Assembly: GCA_020698575.1 (NCBI GenBank)
Contig: CM036250.1
Span: 23,029,500-23,093,499, forward strand
Reading direction: 5' to 3'
Length of the DNA: 64,000 nt
From: Bostrychus sinensis
Lineage: Eukaryota; Chordata; Actinopteri; Gobiiformes; Eleotridae
In this document: piece by piece, positions 45,001 through 56,961 of the stretch
Layout: each line of letters starts with the position of its first letter
Numbering within the stretch: the stretch's first letter is position 1
Position numbers and translations under genes: made by a program
Notes under the pieces: model-generated
Told to the model about the DNA's origin: nothing
Database searches by the model: none
The model's input: the letters and a program-made list of their open reading frames with translations, nothing else

Positions 45001-48000
45001 TGAAAAATGTACTTAAGTAAAGTAACTAAGTACTTTGACTTTGTTATACGCCACCACTGTTCTAATGAAGACCCAAAAAAACTGACTTTAGCTTTTTGTT
45101 CTTGTTGTCTAAAAATTATGCAATATACAAAAACTAATAACACTGAATAAAATGACAATGATACTATCAAGTTGAAACCCAGGTTTGTAATGAGGAGGAA
45201 GTGCTGGAGTTGGATGCCCAGCGTCTCGGGGATCTCCTGGCCTCAGATGATCTGAACATTTCCCAGGAGGAGGTGGTGTTGGAGCTGGTGCTGCGCTGGG
45301 TCGAGAGACGCAAAGGAAACTCCAAGAGTGAGGCCCAAGCCGTGGAGTTACTCCGAAGGGTCCGGCTGGAGCTGGTGGATCCAGCTTTCCTCCGTAAGGC
45401 CAGGAGAAGAAACCCAGTGAGTTAGTAAAATAGGAACATTTAAAAGCACTGCTAATTCATTTGATTTGTGCGACTATCATGGGCATCTGTTAGAATGCAT
45501 CTAACACTGCCCCCCACGCACACACACACACAACCTACGTAAACAACTTCATACATTTTTAATTGCAGTAATACTGACAAAACACTATCCTTTTAAAGTG
45601 TAAAGACAAAAGTAAAATATCAGTAAATTACTGGCTAACTCTCTTAACCGATCATTGCACTCTAGAAAAACTAACAACAACAATAAATTACAATATGGCT
45701 TCATATATCCATGTATTTGTTTAACAGTAGAACATATTCAACATACCAAGGCTGGAAATGAGACATTTTTCCATTTCATTAACATTTTTAAAAAGTTGTG
45801 ACAGAGGAACAAAAGGCTGGAGGAAAAAAAAGTTTACCTAAAAAAACAGCTAGAGGAGCATTTTGTAACTAATAAACATGGCCTTTCTCTGGTTAAGTGG
45901 GTTTGTATTAAAAAAAATGGATTGATTGGACCATAGAACAGTTTTCTAATGTGCCTCAGTCCATTTGGAATTGAGCTTTAGTCCAGAGACAGCAGTGTTT
46001 CTGGTCCATGTTCATATTCTTTGCATGATACACTTATAACTTGGATTTGTTCAAACTGTGTTCAACTGAAGATCAGGAGCATCCTAAATATCCAATCCAG
46101 TACTTATAATGCAGACTCTGCCTTTCTTTTAGCTGTTCTTTTTTTCAGCCTTTTGTTGCTCTGCCCTTAAATTTAAATTGAGCTGTTATTTTTTCATGAA
46201 ATTGTAAATTGTCTCTGATGTTGACTTGAATAAATATCCCAGGTTTTGCTGCGAGATGCTGAGTGCTTTGGGATGATTGACGCTGCTCTCCAAACTTCAA
46301 GTCTTAGTGAGACCTCAGCTCCACCGCGACCAGCGCTGCGTTATGGCATGGAAACCACAGACCTGCTCCTCTGCTTGGGAGGCATTGATAAAGATGGCAT
46401 TACAGCTCGCCGTGGGGGCCTGGCTGATCTTAATTTCTGCTTTGCACCACAAACTAGAAAGACTTACTACATCCCATCTCCACTGAGGGCCTCCACAGAC
46501 ACAGGACAGGTTACAGCGGGAGCAGTGACAAGAGACAACAACATTGTGGTTGCAATAGAAGCTGAAGATGATTCGCAGAATAAAACACTTGGACATCTAC
46601 AGGTGTGTACATTTAGTACTGAGCTGCTACATCACTTTGTACTATAAAAATTAAAAAGATATACAGTATAATGCTTTTAAATAGCCGCATGCTTTTATTT
46701 CAGGTACGACAGTTCAGAGGAGAGCAGCTGGTCACAGTTGTGTTCAGCCTCATACAGAGACATGTATGCTCTCGGTGTCCTTGGCGAGACTCTGTATTTG
46801 ATCGGCGGTCAGATGAAAATACGTAACCACTACATTATAACAGACAGTGTGGAGAGATGGTCCCTAAAGAGAGGGGGCAGCTGGCTCAATTTTGCCCCTC
46901 TCCCTCTACCCCTGGCCTGCCACTGCGCTGTCACTGTGAAGGAACATCTTTATGTGCTCGGAGGCTGGACACCACAGGTACTGCCTGTTAATATTTGTTA
47001 GTTTGATGTTATATATAACTTAGCAGTACACCGATGCACCTATGTTATACAAGAGGGCGCTCAATCATTAGCAGGCTGTAACAAGTTCGGAGGCATCGAC
47101 ACATTTTCACTCATGTTCGATGTGTTAAATAATAACTTTTATAAATGTATTATAAAAAATCATACACCACATACTTTTCTAGCGATATGGACCAAGTTGT
47201 GTCTTACAGAAAGTACTATATTATTGTTTTTTTTATCTAACAAATTAGCCTGTATTCCAGTGTGTTTCACATTTAAAATTTAGCCCTAAATGTTAGAGGC
47301 TTTTTAAATCATTAGTATTTCGTTATCTAACAAATTAGCCTGTATTCCAGTGTGTTTCACATTTAAAATTTAGCCCTAAATGTTAGAGGCTTTTTAAATC
47401 ATTAGTATTTGTTCACATACTTCACATGTGTCCTGAATGGGCAATGTGAAATTTCCCTGTAGCATCTCTGTATAAAGCATTGTTGCATCCCAAAATTATG
47501 ATAATTATATTTGTTCAGTGCACATACTACTATAAACAATGTATGTAGTCAACAAAGTGTATCTATAGGATGCTGTTTGTGAGTTTGTCAAGTTGATCAA
47601 ACACAGGATAATGTCTGTGTCTCAAGCTGTTAACTAGGCTTTCTGCCATTGTGTGATTAGTTAACATTTACTGTGTTAATAACATTTACATTTGTTGTGT
47701 TGTGTGCGTATGTTGCCTGGCCACAGTACTACAACATGATAAAACCACTCAGAATGCCTCAACTACCTATACACAATCAGAGGTGAAAAGAACATAAATG
47801 AAATGTAGAAGAACAGAAGAGGAATCTGAGGCACTCTGACATTATTAAAAGTCCTTTATTGCATGCGGGACATTCCAACGCATTTCGACCCGTGCTGGGT
47901 CTTCATCAGGGCAGACAGACAATGTGCAATCAGTACCAGGTGATCAAAATAATGAGGCGGATCACGTGAGTGATCACATGACACCGGAACTATACATTTT

Positions 48001-48057
48001 TTAAAATTGCAACAAAAAAAAATGCGTTGTGTATATGCGTATATATACGTATATATG

Positions 48058-48124
<67 letters not shown>

Positions 48125-50079
48125 ATTTGGTATGATCTAGAGCATATCTATGAAGCAACCACATATTAAAATTACTGTCAGTTACTAATCATAGATAAGT
48201 CTGTAAAACCCCCAGAGGACACCATGAAGTACTGTGAATTTAGTAAAAGTAGATATGTACTAATTAAATTTATACATTTATAAGTATACCTAGAATGTTT
48301 TTTTTTTTTTAAATGGGCCCATCAAACATATAACAATATTGCACAGGAAGCAGTAGAACTAATGTTAGTAGTAGCAGTAAGTACTTTCTACTTAAGTACT
48401 GCTTAAGTAAACTAAACAGTTTTGGTTGTGTTTATGAGAATTTTGAATGTGCACCTTTGGCTCCCTCTAGAGGGTCTGAACAGAACATAATAGTTCTGCA
48501 GCCCCCCCCCCAGTAATTCATTTTTTGATTCAGCCCCCCATATCATCCAAATTAATCACTTGAAAATAAACATTCTTTTTTCAGGCCAGCCCCCCACTCT
48601 AAAAAACAATTGTGCACAAATTCTCATTTTGTGTGAACAAACGTGCACAAACGATGCACAAACAAATTGACATAGTTTTGTTATAACCTGTTTTAACAAC
48701 TTTTTTCTATTTTCCAACTCTATTACCTGTTCCCAGGAAGAACCGGACGAGGAGCCAGACAAGTTAAGTAACTGTGTTTTTCAGTTTGACCCGGAGAAAG
48801 ACAGATGGAGAGAGTGTTCCAAGATGAAGTACTCCCGGTACCGCTGTGGTTTTGCAGTGCTCAATGGAGAGATATACATATTAGGTCAGATGGCTTTCAT
48901 TTATTGTCATTCAAAAATAATTAGTGCTTAAATTTGGATGTGTTCTTCAGGGGGTATAGGGTGTGTTGGAGAGGACCGTGGACAGTCCCGTCGCTGCCTC
49001 AGTTCAGTGGAGATCTATAACCCAGACACAGACAGCTGGAGAGAAGGACCAGCCCTGCCCACGTGTCTACTCTCCCTCCGAACCAACTCTTCAAATATAG
49101 GAATAGTGGATGGCAAACTGTACCTCTGTGGATACTACAAGGGTGCTGGTAAATAATTTGGCAGCCATAACTTTTAAAATGAAGCTGGGAGTAGTGGATT
49201 AGTGTGAGATAATAAATATTAGTGCAGCCCTTTGATCCGTGACCCACTGTAAACGAGCTAATTTATTGTCACGAAAAGAAGTAGCTAAATCTCTACTCAA
49301 GTAAAGATACTGTTACTTCCCAACAATATTGCTTAAGTAGAAATACAAGTTGACAACAGAATAATTACCTGTGTACAAGTAAAAAACTACTGAATGCAAA
49401 AAAGTAACTGAGCAGCAAAATATACGTACTTTGCATTTAGTACTATTACAACTACTAGTTCTACTGCTATTGCTACTTTTACCACCACTATTCTTGCAGT
49501 TGAATCCTGGTGCTTCTTGTTTCAAGTAAAAAAAAAATACTTTTATTCATTTAGAAATGTTAAAATTTACTGAAGTAAATGTATATTTTTTCCTAAAAAA
49601 AATGTCCTCTAGTAAAACTTTTAAAGCAAATGGATGTTTTTATTGGAGTATAAGTATCCATTTATTTCCACCACTTGAAAAAGCACATTTTATATAAAGG
49701 TCTTATGAGACAAAAAGTACACAGGCAGAATATGTATTTTGTTTTACAAAATGCAGTAAAATGTGGCAAGCCTATTATACAAATTATGTTAACGAACATT
49801 CATTTGGTTAGGTTTGGTTAGGCTGTCAATTATTCATTGTCTGTCTGCTACTGACACTGACATGAGCCAGTGACTTTGTGAATTAGATTTTGCTCATCAA
49901 TTCCTAACATACTTGCTACACTAACTGCAGGTCGTCATGAGATCATCACAAAGGAGATTTTGGAGCTGGATCCGGCCGACAATGTCTGGACGGTGGTGGA
50001 GCGGCGAGCAGCAATGCACGACTACTATGATGTGTGTCTGGTGGCCAACCTGAATCCTCGAGACCTCTGTTCACCCTGA
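42055..50079 (+). CDS. kbtbd12: Kelch repeat and BTB domain-containing protein 12
   Basis: Probable substrate adaptor for a cullin-3 ubiquitin ligase, by analogy with other BTB-BACK-kelch proteins. Coding exons: 42055-42225, 42315-42496, 42575-42707, 45183-45416, 46243-46604, 46704-46977, 48737-48884, 48951-49148, 49931-50079. They give 616 residues (human about 623). The BTB domain is residues about 20-120 (LTDVVLVADGVQFPCHKVVL; AMFTCGLKE). The BACK domain follows (DDLNISQEEVVLELVLRWVE). Kelch repeats start near LRYGMETTDLLLCLGG and include YLIGGQMKIRNHYIIT, YVLGGWTP and YILGGIGCVGEDRGQ. These blocks match KBTBD12 rather than other kelch-like paralogues. The exon 5/6 junction needs a donor two bases inside CAGGTGTGTAC to keep frame. 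Intron 3 carries a three-level transposon nest. Confidence 0.93.
43337..44980. mobile_element. TTAA-flanked DNA element (piggyBac-like target site)
   Basis: The ends AGAGTAACTCACCCCT and AGGGGTGAGTTACTCT are perfect inverted repeats, each flanked by TTAA (43333-43336; 44981-44984). Collapsing the site to one TTAA leaves TTTACTTAAGTAAAG, the normal text of the surrounding repeat. This fits clean TTAA-specific insertion. The interior is GC-rich, non-coding by eye, and contains a younger insertion at 43768-44493. Confidence 0.75.
43768..44493. mobile_element. hAT-like element (CAGTGTTGGG ends), innermost insertion
   Basis: Inverted ends CAGTGTTGGG and CCCAACACTG bound 726 bp, with a perfect 8-bp target duplication CTAATTTG at 43760-43767 and 44494-44501. 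Subterminal text TAGTTACTCAAAAAAGTAAC and GTTACTTTGTAACGCGTTAC is the widespread fish family of this type. No transposase is seen. Confidence 0.85.
47233..47410 (+). repeat. Exact 90-bp tandem duplication
   Basis: A unit beginning TTATCTAACAAATTAGCC and ending CATTAGTATTT(CG) occurs at 47233-47322 and again at 47323-47410, identical by eye over 88 bases. It lies in kbtbd12 intron 6. Complete identity suggests recent origin or an assembly artefact. Confidence 0.92.
47840..47960 (-). other. Hammerhead-ribozyme-like core, possible Penelope-element remnant
   Basis: Read on the minus strand, 47909-47883 is CTGATGA, A, GACCC, loop AGCAC, GGGTC, GAAA. That is the conserved order of a hammerhead catalytic core: CUGAUGA, stem II, GAAA. 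Next comes ATGCG, which can pair with CGCAT 11 bases later as a stem III. Against it: one extra A before stem II, G at the cleavage position, and no clear stem I. Such motifs are known at the ends of Penelope-like retroelements. No reverse transcriptase is present here. Confidence 0.4.
48059..48115 (+). repeat. (AT)n microsatellite
   Basis: About 56 bases of TA dinucleotides, preceded by imperfect TATATACGTATATA text and followed by (AC)n, in kbtbd12 intron 6. Confidence 0.92.
49270..49680. repeat. ACTCAAGTAAAG-type repeat copy
   Basis: It starts with CTACTCAAGTAAAGATACTG and ends with AAGTATCCATTTATTTCCAC, CACTTG, within kbtbd12 intron 8. Same family as the outer repeat at 42.9-45.06 kb. 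Confidence 0.5.
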
Positions 50080-50151
50080 GATTTAACTCTGATTATGAAA
50101 ACATGATTATTTTTTAGTGACTGGTGTAATGTACCCCATTGACTGGTTTCA

Positions 50152-50157
50152 AATAAA
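50152..50157 (+). terminator. poly(A) signal, kbtbd12
   Basis: AATAAA 73 bases after the kbtbd12 stop codon, with GT-rich sequence following (GTGTTCTTTGTTTTGTTTG). This would give a very short 3' UTR. Confidence 0.65.
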
Positions 50158-51029
50158 CCACAATCCAAACGAATGGTGTTCTTTGTTTTGTTTGATCATT
50201 TTTTAAGCTTTTGGCTCCACTTTCAGTAGCCTATGATATGCCAGCAGAGTGGTGTTTGGTAAAACTCAGTGTCATGGTTTGGTTTCTTAAATATTCTACA
50301 GCAATTTATTCAAGTAAAAATGTTGATGTTATTTGTGTACAGTAGTTATAATTTAAAGTGGTATATTTTGAGTGTCTAAGCAGTAAAACATTTATTACTA
50401 GGATGACCACCTGTCCCACTTTTGGTAGTACTGCACAACCATTTAGACATCTGTCCCTTTGTCCCACTTTGAATAATGTCCCTCTCTTTCATTGGGGGTC
50501 AGTGGATCTTACAAAAAAAAGAGGTTCAAGTTAACAAGGTAAGGTCACCATTCTTTGAGTGAAATGTAGAACAAATATTTGTGGCCATCATTTATATGGT
50601 TTACAGATATAAACTGCATATTTTATGTTTTATAGGCCCTAAACTAACTAACTTGAATCTGAGTAAGTTGGTAAGTTAGTTGCCCCACTTTTTGTACTTT
50701 CTGATGTGGCCACCTTATTTATTATATGTTTGTCTCTGCTTTTTTTTTTTTTTTTTTGCAAATAGGAGCCCAAAAACATGGCAAACAAGTCTCGTGCAGG
50801 ATGTTGCTTTGGCTCCTCCCCCTGAATCGAACCATGTGGTCGCTGCTCCAGCTCCTGCTGCTATGTTTTAGTGCTGGGACGGGAGAGTTCTTACAGCTAG
50901 AGTTCAGATGGGGCGTTCCTAACTTGGTAAAGTTAGGAGTTAGCATAGTCTGCATGGGAAACCATCGTTCTGGCACCTCAAAGTAACCCGTCCTCGCGAA
51001 AGGCCCTGACAGGTGCGCGCACGGACGGG
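50158..51029. other. Intergenic region kbtbd12-NUAK kinase
   Basis: About 0.87 kb, holding one hAT-like element (50399-50717), a T-run at about 50741-50757, and GC-richer sequence from about 50880 onward. The last part probably includes the kinase promoter and 5' UTR; CCTCGCGAAAGG and GGTGCGCGCACGG are CpG-rich. No gene is seen. Confidence 0.5.
50399..50717. mobile_element. hAT-like MITE, 319 bp
   Basis: Ends TAGGATGACCACCTG and, inverted, TGTGGCCACCTTA are imperfect inverted repeats. The flanking 8-mers TTTATTAC (50391-50398) and TTTATTAT (50718-50725) match at 7 of 8. The ends resemble those of the 51450-51825 element, so the two are probably related. Confidence 0.6.
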
Positions 51030-54000
51030 ATGGGTAGACGAGAGGCGGACAGCAGAGGCGCGATGACCACCCGCGAGTGCCCTGAACTCGGATTTCTGCA
51101 GGACGCCGTATCCACTTCTTCCAACCATGTCGGCGGTAATCGGCGCCAAAGAGACCCGGGCACTGTGGCGACTACCCAGGAACCATCCGCAACAGCACCG
51201 ATGGAGGTTAAGAAGCACCATCACAAACACAACCTCAAGCACCGCTATGAGGTGATGGAGACGCTGGGCAAAGGCACGTACGGCAAAGTGAAGAAAGCGA
51301 TGGAGAGAGCAAGTTTACGGACGGTGAGAATCTGCCTTACACCGGCAATAAACTCCTCAAATAACAGTTTAGCCTAGTTACAGGGGTGTCCAAATTTCTT
51401 TCCAAGAGGGAGAGATTTGAAGATGTGAAGATGTGCAAATGTTCAAGGGTAGGGTGACCAGATTTTTAGACCCATAAATTGGGACGTGTTCTTCTTACTA
51501 ATCACGATGCATTTGAACTCACCAAGTGCCAAATAAAAAACAAACAAAAAAACTTACAAAATCCGTATAATTTTCTGTTATGTAATTAAAGTACTAATGG
51601 TAATTTATTGATACAAATAATGACACTGTATAATTTTAGTGACAAAAGTCTTTGGACAAAGTCGTTTTAAGTTTCCTATGCTTTTCTGTTTGTTAAAAGG
51701 GGGACACCTGGGACATGGTTTGTTGAAAACTGGGACATACGAGTTTTTACAGATGTCTTGGGACATGGGACAAGGAGCCTAAAACTGAAACTGTCCCGGT
51801 TAAACAGGGACATCTGGTCACCCTATTCAAGGGCCAACAGTCCCACCTGATGTTTTCTTGGAACTTATAGCACATAGAGTATATATTAAATGTACACTGT
51901 TTTTCATAAGTATTTTGTTTTCAAATGCCAAATAATTGTAATTTACAAAACAAAAAAACATGTCTTAACAAAATGACATCTCTGAACATAAATACTCCAA
52001 CTGCAATCATTTTTCAACCAACTAATTACAAAACACAAGGCAGAAGGTAGATGAGGTAACACAAATGTAAAGACAAAGCTATGGAAATATCCAGTGGGCC
52101 ATAGGTAATACATTTTCTTATAGAAGCCAAGGGCCACATGGAATCTCGAACTGTGCCACAAATGGTTCCTGGGCCACACTTTGGACATGTCTGGCCTAGT
52201 AGTTTCTCCAATACATACACTAGTCTCGACCATATTGATATTTCCCTGATTAAAATGTGGGCTGTCCAACTAAATAACACCAATATTTGCCTAATTTGCT
52301 CTACTATCAGCAATCCATGCATAATAAATTACCAATACTGATGATTTGTCTAGGTCTATACGAATTTATAATCCAGCCACAAGGAGTCACAATACATTAT
52401 AGCAGTAGGAGCCTACTCCTTGTGCCCATCCCACGCCCAGATAGTTTTGCGTCACGAAGGCGTAAAACCTAAATTAATATGCAAATATCTGCATGTAAGA
52501 AGCAGAGAATTTGTTATAGTGACCCCAAATGAGAAAAGACAAAAGGAAAGCAGAGGAATCTATATGAATCTATTGGCTGACTAACTTAAAATGTGCTTGG
52601 CTTGATCCTTTATCTACACGTTGAGTATGTGTGTAAAGTGTGTGCATGTGTTGGTTGATGAGCTCATGAGCCAAAGCTGAACCCAGTCCTTGCTTCCTGT
52701 GCTGCCAGGCTGAGATGCCTTTGGTCTGACGCACTACACTTCAACAAGAGGATAAAATTACTACAATAGGCTTTCTCCCATAGGAGCCTGGGCCCCCCTT
52801 TTACTGTCAGTGGGACACAAACAAGCCAGTAATGCAATATGTTTAACTCCCCAGATATGCAGGTTAAAACTGATTTTGGTGCCAAATTATTTTTGAATTA
52901 TCATGGGTTTAAACCGCAAGGCCCTAATCCTGCTTCGATAAAAACACGGAGACTATATATTGCCCCCTTTTTGTAAATAAAATCATTATGTCCCTTTTCA
53001 GTGGGTTGTAAACATGACAGTAAAATTATAGGTCATCTCTGTTTCTCAGAAAGTTTGACAAGGAAAGACAGCAGTAAGTAGATACTTTTAAGCAACAATA
53101 CTTTTACTTAAGTACAGATTCTGAGTACTTCTTCCACCTCTGACAGACAGTAGTTTAGATGATGCTGTGAGAGTCAGACTGGACCGGCTCTGTCGCCCAT
53201 GTTTGTGAACAGGCCACAGTGGGTTTGGAAAAAAACAAGGGGGAAAGGCAGAATCCCTGAAGCCAGTAGCCAGCACATACCAAGGATTCTTTGAAACAAA
53301 ACGGACATTATTTTTGGAAACAAGAGCAGTTGCCTGTTGTTTGAGTGTCGGGGTTAGTGGGATAGTGGGAAATTGTTTTAGAACCAGACAGGGAAAAAAA
53401 GAAAGAAAATGTTGATCCATGAGGTCATTTGTGCCTTTACATTTACAGCTCAAAGCAATGTGAATATACAGGATTTGAAGTCAGGAGATTGATAAGAAAT
53501 ATGGTATGTGGGTTTAGTTATCTTTTTATTGACTTTTGTTCTGCATAATAATATTTTTCTTGGACGTCCATAGTAAGTTGTCTGTACATAGGTGCTACTG
53601 GTACCAAAGCTGTTCTGTTTTTGTTTTTGTTTGTTGTTAGATAGAAGGATTATTGATTCCAAAGCTGCAATAGAAAAACATTTTATCTTAGTGTTACAAT
53701 TTTGTGGAAGCTGCTTAAGAGAGTGAAGCAGGGTATACTCTCTAACAGTCAGTTATTTGCAGGGCTGCCTTTTGACAACCCAGATAACCTGTTTTCATTC
53801 CTAGCTCCAGATACAGTATGTTCTTGGTCAGTATAATGAATTTTATGGTCGGAAATTATACAGTTTAAGAAACAGTGTATGTGAATTACACTGTCCAAAA
53901 CTTTATGTAAATGATATTTTTGACTGTACTGACATTACATTATTTCGCACACAGGGTTTCTTTTTTCCATACAAAAGAATTGGTGATCACATCGGTATAA

Positions 54001-56877
54001 CACACTCAATCTTAAATTTCTGCCTCCAGACACATTGCTGCATTTCAAGCCTCTATTCTCATGCATTATTTAATTGTATCCTAGATGTAGACGTAGTCAC
54101 AGAAAAAGTTTTTGTAGTCTTTCCTGTTATGATGTATATGCAGCAAGTGTGAGAGAATACACAAACTCCTTCACCTCACTCACGTGCTGTTGAAAAATGC
54201 TCTTAATTCCTTGGAATCTGAACAATGAACAGTCTCATTTCTTTGCTCGGAAGAAATAGATCTAGTGTTGAGCTCATTGGTGTAAACTATGCTCCAGAAT
54301 CAAAGATGGGACAGTAAACACCAGAGATCGACCAGTATATCGGTCGGCCGATATATTGGTCGGCTGATATATTGGGCCGATTTTTCCCATTTTATGCCGA
54401 TTTTTGGTCAGGCACATGTCAGGACAACCACTGAAGGACTCGACTAGTTTTTGTGTTCATGCTGTCCATGCTACAGCGGCACCATTTACTGTAGAAGGTG
54501 CTCAGGGCGAGTGAGGGAGATCACTCAAACAAGGCTGAGGCGAGGCCTATTGTTTTGAAAGAAAAAAAGTTAAGACTTTATCTTTTCTTCTCGCCAAACC
54601 TGCGCACGTTACGCTGATTTAACTTTCAAATGTCCGTTTGAGCGAAAATGTAAATGCCCAGACACTTTAGGCTATGTTTGAGTACTTTTATATGCAACCT
54701 GCAGCGTTAGCTTTAATTGCTAGCTTAGCATCAGGTAGGAACAGTCTGCTGTAAAATAACATCAGTCTCGTTAACTTGTTGAAATGCTGCATAAAAGAAA
54801 CATTTGGTAAAACGGGGAAAAGGTGGTGGCTTCATAATCATGGTTGAGGCTAATTTTTTTAATGATCTAACACTTTTCCATCTAATACATTAACGTGGAG
54901 CAGTGCGCCTCAGTGATCAAGGTATAAAAAAGTGTGCATTACAAAATGGGATGGAGATGAAGACATTAGCCCGAACTACTTTGACCTTAGATTCGAACAT
55001 TCTGGTGTGTCCGTAAGTGTCACAGAGCAGAGAACTCTGTATTTAGTGCCGACATATGCATGTGTTTTCAGCCAGGAGCCGCTTTCAAATATAAAAGTAG
55101 TGTTGCGGGGACAAGCGCTAGTGCGTACCCGGTATCCCGGACTCACACTAAATTGAAGCAGTATTTTTTGCACGAGTCAGCGAGCACTTTTATATTTGCA
55201 GTACACAAAGATATGTTTTGGAAATATAAATTGAATATTTCGTTTAATATTTCTCTTTTAATATTTTTATTTCTAAATTTGTGCTTTGTGATCAATAATA
55301 AAATGAATATGTTGTCAACTATCTAACTAACTTATTTAATGTCATAAATATCATCATTTACATGAAGAAAGAAATGCTTAGCCCTTAACTTTACAGCTTC
55401 AGTACAGAACAAAGCAGACTATTTGAAGACAGTAGCCCGGAGAGCAAAGCTTAGAGATTTTACCTTTTGCCTGCACATGTGAGTCCATATTTTTATGCAT
55501 TTTAAAGTGATGTTTTTATGTTTTACATTTTATGAAAACATCTGACTATATTAAACCATTTTTATTCATAAAATTAGGAAAATCAGTATTGCTTATCGGC
55601 CATTGGCTGCTCTGGATTTATAAAATCGGCATTGGTCTTAAAAAACCCATATCGGTCGACCTCTAGTAAACACACTCACAAGCTTGAGGTGATGGTACTT
55701 TTTTGGCACAAATTACAGCTGGCTATTCTGTGAAATTCAGAATGTTCATGTATTGAAATAAACAGTAATAACTCAGAAATAGACAATTTGTAAGGCATTT
55801 TATGGCTGACGATGCTTTTTACTAGAAAATCCATGTAGTTAAAGGTACTGTAAGCGGCATGGTCTCTTTTCTGATTGCCCCCTATATCATCCATATAACT
55901 CCTAAACGTTGTCTTTCTTTTGTTCATCTGCATTTGAGTGGGTACAAATGTTTGTTTTGCATGCACAAACAAGTGCTACACAAACAAATAGCACAATTTT
56001 GTAGTGATTTGGACAATATAAGGAGGCTGGAATGGTAAACAGAAAGTTTATTATCTAAAACAGCACTTGTACACAAACATTAATTTTGTGTGCACAAACG
56101 ATGCATAAACAAGTCAGCATAGTTTTATTAGTCTTCAATCATGTGGAGGCCCTAACTTCACACAGGCCTCAAATATTTGTCACAAACTGAGGCATAGTAT
56201 AGATCAGAAAAAATTTAGGACACTTACAATTTCAACTTCTTCCAAGCCTCACATTAGTTTTATGAAGTCAGGTCAATCCTTGAAGCTCCCTTGAGTTTGT
56301 TTGAGTGATGTTATGTAACTATTGTGGCTATTAGACCGTGTGAATTGTATCTCTTAATGCCTCATATAGACGTTTTTCCGGCAGCTGAGAATGTTGGAGT
56401 TCAGAGGACAGGCCTTTACTTCCAGTGGGACACTTGGAAGGTTGAGAGACTCCCACTGAGGCTAGATCAGGGTTAAAAGTAATAGTCAATTTTTTATGAC
56501 ATTTCTAGGGGACATTTCTTTTTCAGGGGTTCTAGTTCCATGGCGTTTGTTTTGGTCTAAGTTACTGTCTTATAAGTTTTAGTGGCTTAAACTCTGTGTT
56601 ATTGTTTGAGCTATTATATGGGGTACAGTGAATACAAAGGATTAAAAAAACATAGTACTGCATCTGTCAACCCTCTGCTTCAAATGTGCTCAAATCACAA
56701 GAGACCCTGCTTCTGCCAAATCCTCATAATCACCTTCTAATACCCACAGAGTGTATATGTATTAGTAAAACTGTATCAAATGTATTTAATATATGAAAAC
56801 CAGTATTTGGCTATGTGTTTGTGAAAATGATGCAGAATTTGTATATTTTACTTTTGATTAGTTAATGAAAGAATTAC

Positions 56878-56961
<84 letters not shown>

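Larger units (their letters stand above)
42900..45060. repeat. ACTTAAGTAAAAGTAC-type repeat (outer host of nested insertions)
   Basis: Both sides of the TTAA element are made of phrases like TTTACTCAAGTAAAAGTATT and GTACTTAAGTAAAGTAACTA, ending GCCACCACTG at about 45059. This is the end of a common fish hAT-type repeat. Related tracts lie at about 12290-12510, 13990-14360, 40060-40440, 48240-48420, 49270-49680 and 53080-53140. Confidence 0.55.

Noticed and set aside
47234..47410. CRISPR-like array
   Set aside because: Only two units of 90 bp with no spacers, in a vertebrate intron. It is a simple tandem duplication.
47856..48164. Minus-strand frame with (IY)n repeats, and similar frames at 56848-57099
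   Set aside because: Pure translation of the (AT)n microsatellites.
50722..51242. Minus-strand frames across the NUAK first exon and promoter
   Set aside because: Antisense shadows of GC-rich sequence; the plus-strand kinase exon explains the region.
54932..55326. Overlapping frames inside the 54322-55665 element, possible transposase remnant
   Set aside because: No DDE/D or BED zinc-finger signature could be seen. They are too short and in inconsistent frames.
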